Positions 10,190-19,155 of a stretch of 64,000 nucleotides of DNA are shown in pieces; position 1 is the first letter of the stretch, and every line of letters starts with the position of its first letter. The DNA is from Psychrobacter sp. APC 3426 (GTDB lineage: Bacteria > Pseudomonadota > Gammaproteobacteria > Pseudomonadales > Moraxellaceae), in NCBI RefSeq assembly GCF_030408035.1, contig NZ_JASDCF010000008.1, positions 39,959 to 103,958 of the forward strand. The letters run 5' to 3'. The notes below the pieces were generated by a model. That model saw nothing but the letters and a program-made list of their open reading frames with translations. It made no database searches and was not told where the DNA came from. The position numbers and the translations under genes are program-made.

Positions 10190-10289
10190 GCACCACACCG
10201 AACACGATAAGCTGTACTTAGAATACAGTTTAAATATCGTTAAAATATAGATTACTCAAAATATCACCCAAACGAAGGTAGCCCTAACT

Positions 10290-13200
10290 ATGCCAAAACG
10301 TACCGACATAAAAAGCATTCTTATCATTGGCGCAGGCCCTATCGTCATCGGTCAAGCATGTGAGTTTGACTATTCAGGCGCGCAGGCGTGTAAAGCGCTA
10401 AAAGAAGAAGGCTACCGCGTCATCTTGGTCAACTCAAATCCTGCAACCATCATGACTGACCCTGTCATGGCTGATGCGACTTACATCGAGCCAATTACTT
10501 GGCAGACGGTTGAGCAAATCATCGCCAAAGAGCGTCCGGATGCTATCTTGCCAACAATGGGCGGACAGACAGCGCTGAACTGTGCGCTAGAATTGGATAA
10601 GCATGGCGTACTGACCAAATACAACTGTGAGCTGATTGGCGCGACCAAAGATTCAATCGAGATGGCAGAAGACCGCGAGCTGTTTGACCAAGCCATGAAG
10701 CGTATCGGCCTTGAGTGCCCACGTGCTGAAACGGCTGAGACCATGGAACAAGCCTTTGCGACCCAAGAAAAAATGGGCTACCCATGTATCATTCGTCCGT
10801 CATTCACCATGGGCGGCTCAGGTGGCGGTATCGCTTATAACCGCGACGAGTTTATCGAAATCTGTGAGCGCGGCTTTGACTTGTCACCGAACCATCAATT
10901 GCTGATTGATGAATCATTAATCGGTTGGAAAGAATATGAGATGGAAGTGGTTCGTGACAAAAACGACAACTGCATCATCATCTGTGCGATCGAAAACTTT
11001 GACCCAATGGGTGTGCATACTGGCGACTCCATCACCGTTGCCCCAGCGCAAACCTTGACGGATAAAGAATACCAAATCATGCGTAACGCTTCATTAGCCG
11101 TACTGCGTGAGATTGGGGTGGAAACGGGTGGCTCAAACGTCCAGTTCGGTATCAATCCTGATACAGGTCGCATGGTCGTCATCGAGATGAACCCACGCGT
11201 ATCACGCTCATCAGCGTTGGCATCAAAAGCCACTGGCTTCCCGATTGCCAAAATAGCTGCAAAATTAGCCGTTGGTTATACGCTAGATGAATTGCAAAAT
11301 GACATCACGGGTGGCAAAACGCCAGCGAGCTTTGAGCCTGCGCTTGATTATGTCGTGACCAAAATTCCTCGCTTTAACTTCGAAAAGTTCCCGCAAGCCG
11401 ATAGTGTTTTATCAACCCAGATGAAATCGGTTGGTGAAGTGATGGCAATCGGTCGCAACTTCCAAGAATCGATGCAAAAGGCATTACGCGGCATGGAAAC
11501 CGGCAATGATGGTTTCGATGAGCAAATTGACTTAGCAAAAGTCAGCGTTGAGAAAGCCCGTAGCGAGATTAACAATCGCTTAACCATTCCAACGCCTGAA
11601 CGCATTTATTATATTGCTGACGCTTTCCGTATCGGCATGAGCGTCGATGAAGTGTTTAACTTAACCAAAATCGATCCGTGGTTCTTGGTGCAAATCGAAG
11701 ACATCGTCAAAACCGAAGCGCAAGTTAAAGCGTTAGGTTTTGGTGGTTTAACTGAGCATAATTTACGCAGCTTTAAGCGTAAAGGCTTATCAGATTTACG
11801 TTTGGCGAAATTGCTTGGCGTCTCACAAAAGCAACTACGCAAAAAACGTTGGGATTTAAACGTTTACCCAGTGTATAAACGCGTCGATACTTGTGCCGCA
11901 GAGTTTGCCACCAGCACCGCTTACATGTACTCAACGTACGATAGCGAATGTGAAGCCAATCCGACAGATAATAAGAAAATCATGGTTATCGGTGGCGGCC
12001 CTAACCGTATCGGTCAAGGTATCGAATTTGACTATTGCTGCGTCCATGCGGCGCTTGCCATGCGCGAAGACGGTTATGAGACCATCATGGTTAACTGTAA
12101 CCCTGAAACCGTTTCAACCGATTATGATACCTCAGACCGTCTGTATTTTGAGCCAATCACTTTAGAAGACGTGTTAGAGATTGTGCGTATCGAAAATCCT
12201 GATGGCGTCATTGTACAGTTCGGTGGTCAAACGCCATTGAAACTGGCACGCGCTCTTGAAGCTGCTGGCGTCAAAATCATCGGTACGAGCCCTGATGCGA
12301 TTGACCGTGCTGAAGACCGCGAACGCTTCCAGCACATGATTCAGCAATTGAATCTTGTGCAACCAACCAATGCTTTAGCGACGAGCTTAGAAGATGGTTT
12401 GGTAAAAGCAAAAGACGTTGGTTATCCGCTGGTTGTACGCCCATCATATGTACTCGGTGGTCGTGCGATGGAAATCGTCTATAACGAAGACGAGTTAAGA
12501 CATTACTTGCGCACGGCGGTACAAGCATCAAACGAAGCGCCTGTACTCCTTGACCGCTTCTTAGATGATGCCATCGAAGTCGATGTCGACTGTGTCTGCG
12601 ACGGCACTGATGTGGTGATAGGCGGTATCATGCAACATATCGAACAAGCTGGCGTTCACTCTGGTGACTCAGCCTGTTCATTGCCACCTTACTCATTATC
12701 GGATGCGCTTTGCGATAAAATGCGCGCGCAAACCGTTGCAATGGCAAAAGAGCTTGGCGTGGTTGGTTTGATGAACGTCCAATTCGCGGTAAAAGGTGAC
12801 ACCGTTTATATTCTTGAGGTCAATCCACGTGCAGCCCGTACCGTGCCTTTCGTTTCTAAATGTATCGGTACGTCACTGGCGCAAGTGGCAGCACGCTGTA
12901 TGGCGGGTACCTCGTTAAAAGACCAAGGCTTTACCACTGAAATCGTCCCTGCATTTTTTGCGGTAAAAGAAGCGGTATTCCCATTTGCTAAATTCCCTGG
13001 TGTCGACCCTATCTTGAGCCCTGAGATGAAATCAACGGGCGAGGTCATGGGCGTGGGTAAAACCTTTGGCGAAGCGTTCTACAAAGCGGTGATCGGTAGT
13101 AATGAGCGCTTGCCTGGTCTGCCAACCGAAGGCGAGACTAAGACTGTCTTTATCTCAGTACGTGATAGCGATAAAGAGCAAGTTGCTCCTATCGCCCGTC

Positions 13201-13553
13201 AGCTTATCGATTATGGCTTTAACATCGTCGCCACCACTGGCACGCAAAAAGTCCTCAGCGATAACGGTATTGAGTGTAAACAAATCAACAAAGTCACCGA
13301 AGGTCGCCCACATATTGTCGATGCCTTGAAAAATGGTAAAATCGACCTTATTATTAACACAACTGAGGGCAAACAGGCGCAAGAGGATTCATTCTCTATC
13401 CGCCGTAGTGCCCTACAAGGCAAAGTATTCTACGTGACTACTTTAGGTGCTGCAGATGCAGTCTGTAAATCTTATGCCATCGACTTACCGTTTGATGTGT
13501 ATAAGCTACAAGATTTGCATGAGCAAGCAAAGCCTATTGACTTGGTCGAATAA
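10290..13553 (+). CDS. carB: Carbamoyl-phosphate synthase large subunit
   Basis: CarB makes carbamoyl phosphate from bicarbonate, ammonia and two ATP. The 1087-aa protein shows the duplicated ATP-grasp architecture: the first half opens [18 protein letters not shown] and the second [19 protein letters not shown] (from about 560). Each half has an EMNPR or [12 protein letters not shown] motif. The C-terminal MGS-like allosteric domain (about 945-1087) contains [10 protein letters not shown] and NTTEG. Length is close to the E. coli enzyme (1073). It follows carA and probably forms an operon with it. Confidence 0.97.
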   Translation: MPKRTDIKSILIIGAGPIVIGQACEFDYSGAQACKALKEEGYRVILVNSNPATIMTDPVMADATYIEPITWQTVEQIIAKERPDAILPTMGGQTALNCALELDKHGVLTKYNCELIGATKDSIEMAEDRELFDQAMKRIGLECPRAETAETMEQAFATQEKMGYPCIIRPSFTMGGSGGGIAYNRDEFIEICERGFDLSPNHQLLIDESLIGWKEYEMEVVRDKNDNCIIICAIENFDPMGVHTGDSITVAPAQTLTDKEYQIMRNASLAVLREIGVETGGSNVQFGINPDTGRMVVIEMNPRVSRSSALASKATGFPIAKIAAKLAVGYTLDELQNDITGGKTPASFEPALDYVVTKIPRFNFEKFPQADSVLSTQMKSVGEVMAIGRNFQESMQKALRGMETGNDGFDEQIDLAKVSVEKARSEINNRLTIPTPERIYYIADAFRIGMSVDEVFNLTKIDPWFLVQIEDIVKTEAQVKALGFGGLTEHNLRSFKRKGLSDLRLAKLLGVSQKQLRKKRWDLNVYPVYKRVDTCAAEFATSTAYMYSTYDSECEANPTDNKKIMVIGGGPNRIGQGIEFDYCCVHAALAMREDGYETIMVNCNPETVSTDYDTSDRLYFEPITLEDVLEIVRIENPDGVIVQFGGQTPLKLARALEAAGVKIIGTSPDAIDRAEDRERFQHMIQQLNLVQPTNALATSLEDGLVKAKDVGYPLVVRPSYVLGGRAMEIVYNEDELRHYLRTAVQASNEAPVLLDRFLDDAIEVDVDCVCDGTDVVIGGIMQHIEQAGVHSGDSACSLPPYSLSDALCDKMRAQTVAMAKELGVVGLMNVQFAVKGDTVYILEVNPRAARTVPFVSKCIGTSLAQVAARCMAGTSLKDQGFTTEIVPAFFAVKEAVFPFAKFPGVDPILSPEMKSTGEVMGVGKTFGEAFYKAVIGSNERLPGLPTEGETKTVFISVRDSDKEQVAPIARQLIDYGFNIVATTGTQKVLSDNGIECKQINKVTEGRPHIVDALKNGKIDLIINTTEGKQAQEDSFSIRRSALQGKVFYVTTLGAADAVCKSYAIDLPFDVYKLQDLHEQAKPIDLVE

Positions 13554-13660
13554 CTTCAGTAGATTAAGCATAACCGTTAGGCTTGCCTAAAAGCCTATTT
13601 GAGCATTGTATGTTTATATCAAATAATGCTCGAAGACAACATCTTTAAAATGATAGACCT

Positions 13661-13696
13661 AAAAAGCATAGTGGCTAAACTGCGACTATGCTTTTT
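13661..13696 (+). terminator. Terminator after carB
   Basis: A perfect 12-bp inverted repeat, AAAAAGCATAGT (13661-13672) and ACTATGCTTTTT (13685-13696), has a 12-nt loop and ends in five Ts. It is a likely rho-independent terminator for carAB, about 110 nt after the stop codon. Confidence 0.75.
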
Positions 13697-13826
13697 ATTA
13701 CGTAAGCTTAAGTGCGACTACTCTGCCATTGAGATGAGAGACGCTCATAAATGATGCTCCACTTACGGGTTACGCAGTCTTAACCATTACTCTTTTTTAT
13801 ATTTAATACCCATTGCAACAACACTG

Positions 13827-13851
13827 ACACCATCTCACTATGAGATGGTGT
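13827..13851 (+). promoter_or_regulatory. Perfect hairpin in greA leader
   Basis: An 11-bp perfect inverted repeat (ACACCATCTCA, 13827-13837; TGAGATGGTGT, 13841-13851) with a 3-nt loop lies 27 nt before the greA start codon. It is followed by GGTGTTATTGG, not a T run, so it is more likely a leader or attenuator element, or an operator, than a terminator. Confidence 0.5.
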
Positions 13852-13878
13852 GGTGTTATTGGTTTAAGGAAAATAAAC

Positions 13879-14355
13879 ATGCAACGTTACCCCATGACTC
13901 CGCAAGGACACGCGGCTTTAGAAGCCGAATTAAAACAGCTAAAAAGTGTCGACCGCCCACGCATCACCGCTTCTATCGCTGAAGCTCGTGAACATGGCGA
14001 CTTAAAAGAAAATGCTGAATATCATGCTGCTCGTGAGCAACAAGGCTTTTGTGAAGCGCGTATTCGTGATATCGAAGCCAAACTTGGCGCTGCGCAAGTG
14101 ATTGACCCTGCCACGCTACCAAAAGATGGTCGTGTGGTATTCGGTGTGAGCGTGGTTATCGAAAACATGGACACTGAAGAAGAAAAGCGCTACCAAATCG
14201 TTGGTGACGACGAAGCGGACTTTAAAGCGGGTAAAATCTCGGTCAACTCACCTATCGCTCGTGGTCTTATCGGTAAGTTTGAAGGCGATGAAGCCCGCAT
14301 AGAAACGCCAAAAGGCATGGTCGAATACGAAGTGATGAAAGTTATTTACGACTAA
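13879..14355 (+). CDS. greA: Transcription elongation factor GreA
   Basis: GreA binds the secondary channel of RNA polymerase and stimulates cleavage of backtracked RNA. The 158-aa product matches the usual length. It has the N-terminal coiled coil (residues about 12-75) with the tip acidic motif [12 protein letters not shown], and the C-terminal FKBP-like domain with [10 protein letters not shown]. The start at 13879 ([10 protein letters not shown]) has an AAGGA ribosome site. An upstream in-frame ATG at 13840 lies inside a hairpin and is rejected. Confidence 0.96.
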   Translation: MQRYPMTPQGHAALEAELKQLKSVDRPRITASIAEAREHGDLKENAEYHAAREQQGFCEARIRDIEAKLGAAQVIDPATLPKDGRVVFGVSVVIENMDTEEEKRYQIVGDDEADFKAGKISVNSPIARGLIGKFEGDEARIETPKGMVEYEVMKVIYD

Positions 14356-14684
14356 TATGACAGACTTTTCTGCGCGTTTTTATAAAAAATAAGTGTTATA
14401 AAAGCATTTCTCTATAACAGTTACACAATGTCACTTTTATAGTCAATTTGTTTTGACGCATAATCGTTAAAGACTAAAGCGCGAAGCACAGTTTTTATGT
14501 ACTTCGACTAAAAATAATGACGGCGTGATAGTTACACTTAACTGTCATCAATACTCAATACCCTCGTTATTTGGCATGCCTTACCGTGTCATTTAACGGG
14601 GGTTTTGCTTGTTTAGGCATTATTTTTTGCTGCTTTTTATTTTTTGCAACTGCCACATTTACTGTTATTTTAAAGGAGTCTTTT
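14356..14684. other. Intergenic region upstream of exported protein gene
   Basis: This is 329 bp of AT-rich DNA after greA. A weak inverted repeat, TGTTATA (14394-14400) and TATAACA (14413-14419), is the only structure noticed. Reading from 14571 gives a hydrophobic upstream extension of the next gene, judged non-coding. The promoter of the exported protein must lie here, but no clear boxes were identified. Confidence 0.35.
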
Positions 14685-15650
14685 ATGACCTTAACATCGA
14701 TATCTATTGTTACTGCTAAAAAAACAGTCATTCAAAAAACATCAATAGCCACGGCTGTCTCTTTGTTTTTGACCGGTGCACTATTTGCCGCCTCTTCAGT
14801 ACATGCCGCGCCTGAAGTGACCATCAACTCATCTGCTAATGGTAGCACTACCGTTGTTGAGCAATATTCTGATGGTAAAACCGCGACCATTACTGCAACG
14901 CCAAACGGCATTACGATGCAAGATGGTATGCCGTATGCCGTGACTCAAGTGACCACTGTACCACGCTATGTCATTCGACAAAGTGGCAATAACACTGTTG
15001 TGACGCAAGGCAGCACGACTGTCACCAGTGTGCCTGTGACCGATAGAGCGACCAATACCGTCTCTAAAGTCGATGTCATTACGACGCCAATTAGCACCAA
15101 TACTATTAATACTGCTACCACTCATGTGCTACCTGTCGCCTCTGCGTCTCAGTTGCCAGTCATAAACACACCAGCGACGACAGTAATCACTAATCAGCCT
15201 GTTAACAATCAACCTGTCGCCAATCAAATCGTATCTACCTCTTTAGAGACCTTGCAGTTGACCCCGACCTTTAGCACCCCAGATGTCGTGCAGGCGCAAA
15301 CCAAAGTGATGAAGATATTAAAAAATAAAGACGGTCGTGAAATGGCGGTGCCGGCCAACCATATCGCCCCAGGTGACGTCATCGAATACCACACCACTTA
15401 TACCAATACTACCGCGCAGCCAGTCAATGACATCAATGCAATGGTGTCACTGCCGAATGGCGTACAGCTGGTGTCACTAAACAGTCCATTACCAACGCTT
15501 GCGACTACGGGCGGTGACAGCTATCAAACCATCCAGCAAGTTGGTAATACTGTGGTTATCAAAGAAAACTACTCTGGACTAAAATGGAACCTAGTCAATC
15601 TTGATGCCAATGCGGCACAGACTGTGGTCATACGCGCCAAGGTTCAATAA
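14685..15650 (+). CDS. Exported DUF11-like protein
   Basis: The 321-aa product starts with a signal peptide: basic residues KKTVIQKTS, a hydrophobic core at about 24-38, and a probable signal peptidase I site after SVHA before APEV. The mature part is Thr/Val/Asn rich and low in charge to about residue 200, with NQPVNNQPVANQ as a short repeat. It ends in a domain with PGDVIEYHTTYTNTT, typical of DUF11/conserved-repeat surface domains. The role is unknown; cell-surface or periplasmic location is inferred. The start at 14685 has an AAAGGAG site. Confidence 0.8.
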   Translation: MTLTSISIVTAKKTVIQKTSIATAVSLFLTGALFAASSVHAAPEVTINSSANGSTTVVEQYSDGKTATITATPNGITMQDGMPYAVTQVTTVPRYVIRQSGNNTVVTQGSTTVTSVPVTDRATNTVSKVDVITTPISTNTINTATTHVLPVASASQLPVINTPATTVITNQPVNNQPVANQIVSTSLETLQLTPTFSTPDVVQAQTKVMKILKNKDGREMAVPANHIAPGDVIEYHTTYTNTTAQPVNDINAMVSLPNGVQLVSLNSPLPTLATTGGDSYQTIQQVGNTVVIKENYSGLKWNLVNLDANAAQTVVIRAKVQ

Positions 15651-15692
15651 AAATAAAGCTGAGGTTGAAACTCAAAAAATATTAAAGTTAAT

Positions 15693-15734
15693 AAAAGGTC
15701 TTGTGGGCTAAGTATTTAGTCCACAAGACCTTTT
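15693..15734 (+). terminator. Strong rho-independent terminator
   Basis: AAAAGGTCTTGTGG (15693-15706) pairs perfectly with CCACAAGACCTTTT (15721-15734). The stem extends inward with five more pairs to a 4-nt loop, then a run of eight Ts follows from 15731. It ends the exported-protein transcript. Confidence 0.92.
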
Positions 15735-15803
15735 TTTTGTGCCGGCGGTTTGCTCATGAATATGGTGTAGTCAGTGAAAAGTAATATCGATACATCACGC
15801 GCT

Positions 15804-15869
15804 GCTGATATCAATTTTTCTTGCTTGCTGTGCCTGCGCAGACAGAGGCTACAAAAAATTAATATCAGC
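15804..15869. repeat. Imperfect palindrome, possible MITE-like repeat
   Basis: GCTGATATCAATTTTT (15804-15819) and the near-complementary AAAAATTAATATCAGC (15854-15869) match at 15 of 16 positions and enclose 34 nt that contain CTGTGCCTGCGCAGACAG. The whole 66-bp unit could fold into one long hairpin. It sits in non-coding DNA between an upstream terminator and the convergent membrane-protein gene. Its size and shape suggest a dispersed non-autonomous repeat, which is inference. Confidence 0.5.
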
Positions 15870-15973
15870 AATACCTTAGCGTTTTTAGGATATTTTGACT
15901 ATAAAACGCTACTTTAAGCTTAAGATATAACTGCTTGATACAATGGCAGAAATAGCTGAGCTTTTAGAAAATA

Positions 15974-16525
15974 TCATTTTTCTTTATATAGAATTGGTCT
16001 ATTGATGAGATTATTGAGTTTTGTCATAAAAAAGATAAAACCAAAACCAAAGATTGAGGTAGTAAGCACTCTTATCATGTTTTGATTGAAAACTAAACTT
16101 TTGGTATCTTCGTAAGTTATTTGCAGATCCTCCTCTCCTCCCTCAACTTCCAAAACGACTAATTGCGGTAACTTATTCGATGCGCCTAAAAAACTAGGCT
16201 GATGGTACCAACCGACTCTTGCGTACTTACCAAGCCTAGGTTCAAGGTATGTAGGACCCATACATGACCCAGAGTTAATAAACCCAAATACATTATAGCT
16301 ACAGCCATAAAGCGTTATTTTCTTGGGATTTTCGATAGATTGTAAGGCTATACTAAACCCCGTATCAGTGATGATACCCTTAGTATATTGGAGCTCCGAC
16401 GCTTGCGGAAAACCTCTACCCTGCCATTCCAAAAAATTGAGTACAATGAAAAAAGAGATAAAAGAGACATTTAGAAACGTATCGAACTTTTGAGATGCTG
16501 ATTTTTCTTTAAATTTCTTAAGCAT
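15974..16525 (-). CDS. Hypothetical membrane protein
   Basis: This 183-aa protein is not recognised. It has a hydrophobic segment at about 16-33 and a second at about 153-172, with a roughly 115-residue soluble part between, containing two Cys (GCSYNVFGFINSGSCMG), probably extracytoplasmic. The coding DNA is visibly more AT-rich than its neighbours and uses A/T-ending codons more often, which may mean recent acquisition. The ribosome site is weak (AAAGAAAAC). It is a single gene downstream of nothing on its strand. Confidence 0.6.
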   Translation of the reverse strand: MLKKFKEKSASQKFDTFLNVSFISFFIVLNFLEWQGRGFPQASELQYTKGIITDTGFSIALQSIENPKKITLYGCSYNVFGFINSGSCMGPTYLEPRLGKYARVGWYHQPSFLGASNKLPQLVVLEVEGGEEDLQITYEDTKSLVFNQNMIRVLTTSIFGFGFIFFMTKLNNLINRPILYKEK

Positions 16526-16776
16526 GAGGTTTTCTTTAAAATTTTAGTCCTATGAGTTTATAGACTCAAGGTTAGAATGGCTACTAGAAAAGTGGCTTAT
16601 GGATGAAGCGACAAAGCTTAGCTTCTGAATAAATGCGAAGCCACTGTTTACCATATTACATATTCACAGTACGACACTATCTGTCGTGTTGTTTTATAAA
16701 TTATCCTATAAATACAATGACTTAACTGCAAATTTGATAAAATAGTCTTTCATTAATTCATTGGTAACTACCACTT

Positions 16777-18045
16777 ATGGCAACCATCAATTATGAACGA
16801 CTCCAAGGCAAGCTTAATATCTTAGCGGACGCTGCTAAGTATGATGTCTCTTGCTCATCCTCTGCTGGCACTCGCAAAAACCAAGGAGGTGGCCTCGGTG
16901 ACGCCTCCGCAACGGGTATCTGTCACAGCTATACCGAAGATGGTCGCTGCGTTAGCTTGCTGAAAATCTTGCTGACCAATCACTGTATTTATGACTGCGT
17001 GTACTGTACCTCACGTAAAAGCAATGACACGCCGCGTGCCGCTTTTAGTGTCGAGGAAGTGGTCGATCTAACCATGCAGTTTTATCGTCGTAACTATATC
17101 GAAGGATTATTTCTCAGCTCAGGCATCTTTAAAAGTGGCAACTACACGATGGAGCGACTGGTCGAGGTCGCTAAGATATTGCGTACTCGTGAGCGCTTCA
17201 ATGGTTATATTCATCTAAAGACCATCCCCGGTGCTTCAAAAGAATTGCTGTTAGAAGCTGGGCTTTATGCAGACCGTCTCAGCGTCAATATCGAGATTCC
17301 CACTAAGTCTGGACTTGCTTTGCTCGCACCAGAAAAGTCGCATGAGCAATTAAAAGCACCGATGGAGACGGTAAGAGAGGAAATAATTACCATCCGTGAA
17401 AGCCGTAAAACGCATAAAAAAGCACCAAAATTCACCCCAGCTGGTCAAACCAGCCAGATGATTGTTGGTGCTAGCAATGAGACCGACTTGCAGGTGATTC
17501 AGCTATCGAGTCACTTCTATAAACAGTATGATCTCAAGCGTGTCTATTACTCTGGTTACGTGCCGATGTTGTCTGATAGTCGTCTGCCAGCGATTGGCAC
17601 GCCTGTGCCGATGATACGTGAAAACCGTTTGTATCAAGCGGATTGGTTAATGCGTTTTTATGGTTTTGGTGCTCATGAAATTGTGGAACCAGAAGCACCC
17701 TTTTTAGATTTGGACTGTGATCCAAAACTGGCTTGGGCCATTCGTCATCGCGAGCACTTCCCCGTCAATATTCAAACGGCGAGCTACGAGATGATTGTAC
17801 GTATCCCAGGCATCGGTACTAAAACGGCTAAAAAAATAGTAAAAGCACGTAAGTTCAATCAGTTGACGCTTTATCATTTGAAAAAGATGGGTGCTGCGGT
17901 CAATCGCGCCAAATATTTCATCGCTACTACAGGTAAAAACGAGCATCTGTCTCATTTAACCCGTGATAACTTCCGTCAATACGTGCTGGCACAAACGCAG
18001 ACGAAATATAAAGATCAGCGTAGTGGACAGTTGGCGTTGTTCTAA
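16777..18045 (+). CDS. Radical SAM protein, putative DNA modification/repair
   Basis: This 422-aa protein has the radical SAM 4Fe-4S motif CIYDCVYC (C70, C74, C77) and looks like the TIGR03916 family (putative DNA modification/repair radical SAM protein), which is normally next to a TIGR03915 protein, as here. A helix-hairpin-helix DNA-binding region with IPGIGTKTAKKIV is at about 340-382. The last five residues are QLALF (418-422), resembling the beta-sliding-clamp-binding consensus QLxLF. The reaction and substrate are unknown. No clear ribosome site is seen. The partner gene begins 88 bp downstream. Confidence 0.88.
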   Translation: MATINYERLQGKLNILADAAKYDVSCSSSAGTRKNQGGGLGDASATGICHSYTEDGRCVSLLKILLTNHCIYDCVYCTSRKSNDTPRAAFSVEEVVDLTMQFYRRNYIEGLFLSSGIFKSGNYTMERLVEVAKILRTRERFNGYIHLKTIPGASKELLLEAGLYADRLSVNIEIPTKSGLALLAPEKSHEQLKAPMETVREEIITIRESRKTHKKAPKFTPAGQTSQMIVGASNETDLQVIQLSSHFYKQYDLKRVYYSGYVPMLSDSRLPAIGTPVPMIRENRLYQADWLMRFYGFGAHEIVEPEAPFLDLDCDPKLAWAIRHREHFPVNIQTASYEMIVRIPGIGTKTAKKIVKARKFNQLTLYHLKKMGAAVNRAKYFIATTGKNEHLSHLTRDNFRQYVLAQTQTKYKDQRSGQLALF

Positions 18046-18133
18046 AACCCTTTACATCAACGTTTTAGATAGATGTTTAGAAAAATCATCTTTAAATTAT
18101 CTATAACATTTTAGAGTTATCTTAGGATAGACG

Positions 18134-19006
18134 ATGTCGCAACTTGCCCAACACACAACGTATTCTGTCGGTCAATTAACGCCTAGCATTGTGCTTTATG
18201 AGCCAAGTTTTGAGGGTTGGCTGAGCGCTGTATTTTACATTTATGAAAACAGGTTACAAGACGATGAAGCATTACAACTGACCGCTCAGGACTGTTATGT
18301 ACCCTCACTAATAGCTGAGGCGACGAGCGTTGAAACGGATGAAGATAAAGCCGAACGTGTACTGATAAAGTTAAATAAGCTATTAGGTCGCTCAGGTATG
18401 CGTAACTTACTTTGGGGGTTTTTATCTGAGAAAGACAATATCGGCACGACTTTATTTCAGGTAGCTAAATATGCTATCGACTACCCTAGCCGCCATATTA
18501 TGCAAGACTTAGGTAATCTAGATGTGCTGGAGTTGGTACAGACGGTAAAGTCTGTCGGTCGTGAGAAGCATCGTATGGAAGCTTTTGTGCGGTTTGAACA
18601 TACCACTGATGACATTTACTTTGCCCGCGTTGAGCCTGACTTTAATGTATTGCCATTGATTGGTGAGCATTTTCGTCAGCGCTACCAAGACCAACACTGG
18701 GCGATTTATGATTTAGCACGCGGTTATGGTATTTATTATGATAAAAGCCAGAGCACATCGTCGTGTCCTGCTGCTTTGCAAACCATCACCGACCTGGATG
18801 ATGCCGTCCTTCGTAATCCTGCCAGCATTCATAGTGAGGACGAACAGCGCTATCAAAAATTCTGGCAAGGATATTTTGCCAACGTCAATATCAAAGAGCG
18901 TAAAAATCCGCGTTTGCATAAGCAATATTTACCGCAGCGGTACTGGAAATACCTCAGTGAAAAGCAAGTGCTGCCAAATGCTGAGCATCTGCAAAAACGG
19001 CGCTGA
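18134..19006 (+). CDS. TIGR03915/DUF4130 putative DNA repair protein
   Basis: The 290-aa product matches the DUF4130 architecture. The N-terminal part starts with YEPSFEGWLSAVFYIYE; the middle contains VKSVGREKHRMEAFVRFE and RVEPDFNVLPLIGEHF; the C-terminus ends in PQRYWKYLSEK, typical of this family. Related domains occur fused to UdgX-type uracil-DNA-binding proteins, which supports a link to DNA damage, but no activity is established. It follows the radical SAM gene in the same direction with an AGGA ribosome site and is presumably its functional partner. Confidence 0.85.
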   Translation: MSQLAQHTTYSVGQLTPSIVLYEPSFEGWLSAVFYIYENRLQDDEALQLTAQDCYVPSLIAEATSVETDEDKAERVLIKLNKLLGRSGMRNLLWGFLSEKDNIGTTLFQVAKYAIDYPSRHIMQDLGNLDVLELVQTVKSVGREKHRMEAFVRFEHTTDDIYFARVEPDFNVLPLIGEHFRQRYQDQHWAIYDLARGYGIYYDKSQSTSSCPAALQTITDLDDAVLRNPASIHSEDEQRYQKFWQGYFANVNIKERKNPRLHKQYLPQRYWKYLSEKQVLPNAEHLQKRR

Positions 19007-19155
19007 CCTTTCATTAAAGACTTTATAGTGCCTGCGGTGATAAAAAAATCTCTGCCAACATTATTTGTTACCGCTAATGAGCCTTCGTGGTTGAGTTTTT
19101 AGCGCTTTTAACTGACAATAGCAACTTGATATATTAATTGGTGGCCAACCTTATT

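Larger units (their letters stand above)
13554..13878. other. carB-greA intergenic region
   Basis: The 325 bp between carB and greA hold a terminator-like hairpin (13661-13696) and a second perfect hairpin (13827-13851) just before greA. No coding sequence is seen. Confidence 0.6.

Noticed and set aside
10123..10289. Terminator separating carA from carB
   Set aside because: The 12-bp hairpin has no T run after it, and the two genes are expected to be co-transcribed.
14571..14684. Upstream extension of the exported protein
   Set aside because: It would put a second hydrophobic segment before a complete signal peptide; the ATG at 14685 has a clear AAAGGAG site.
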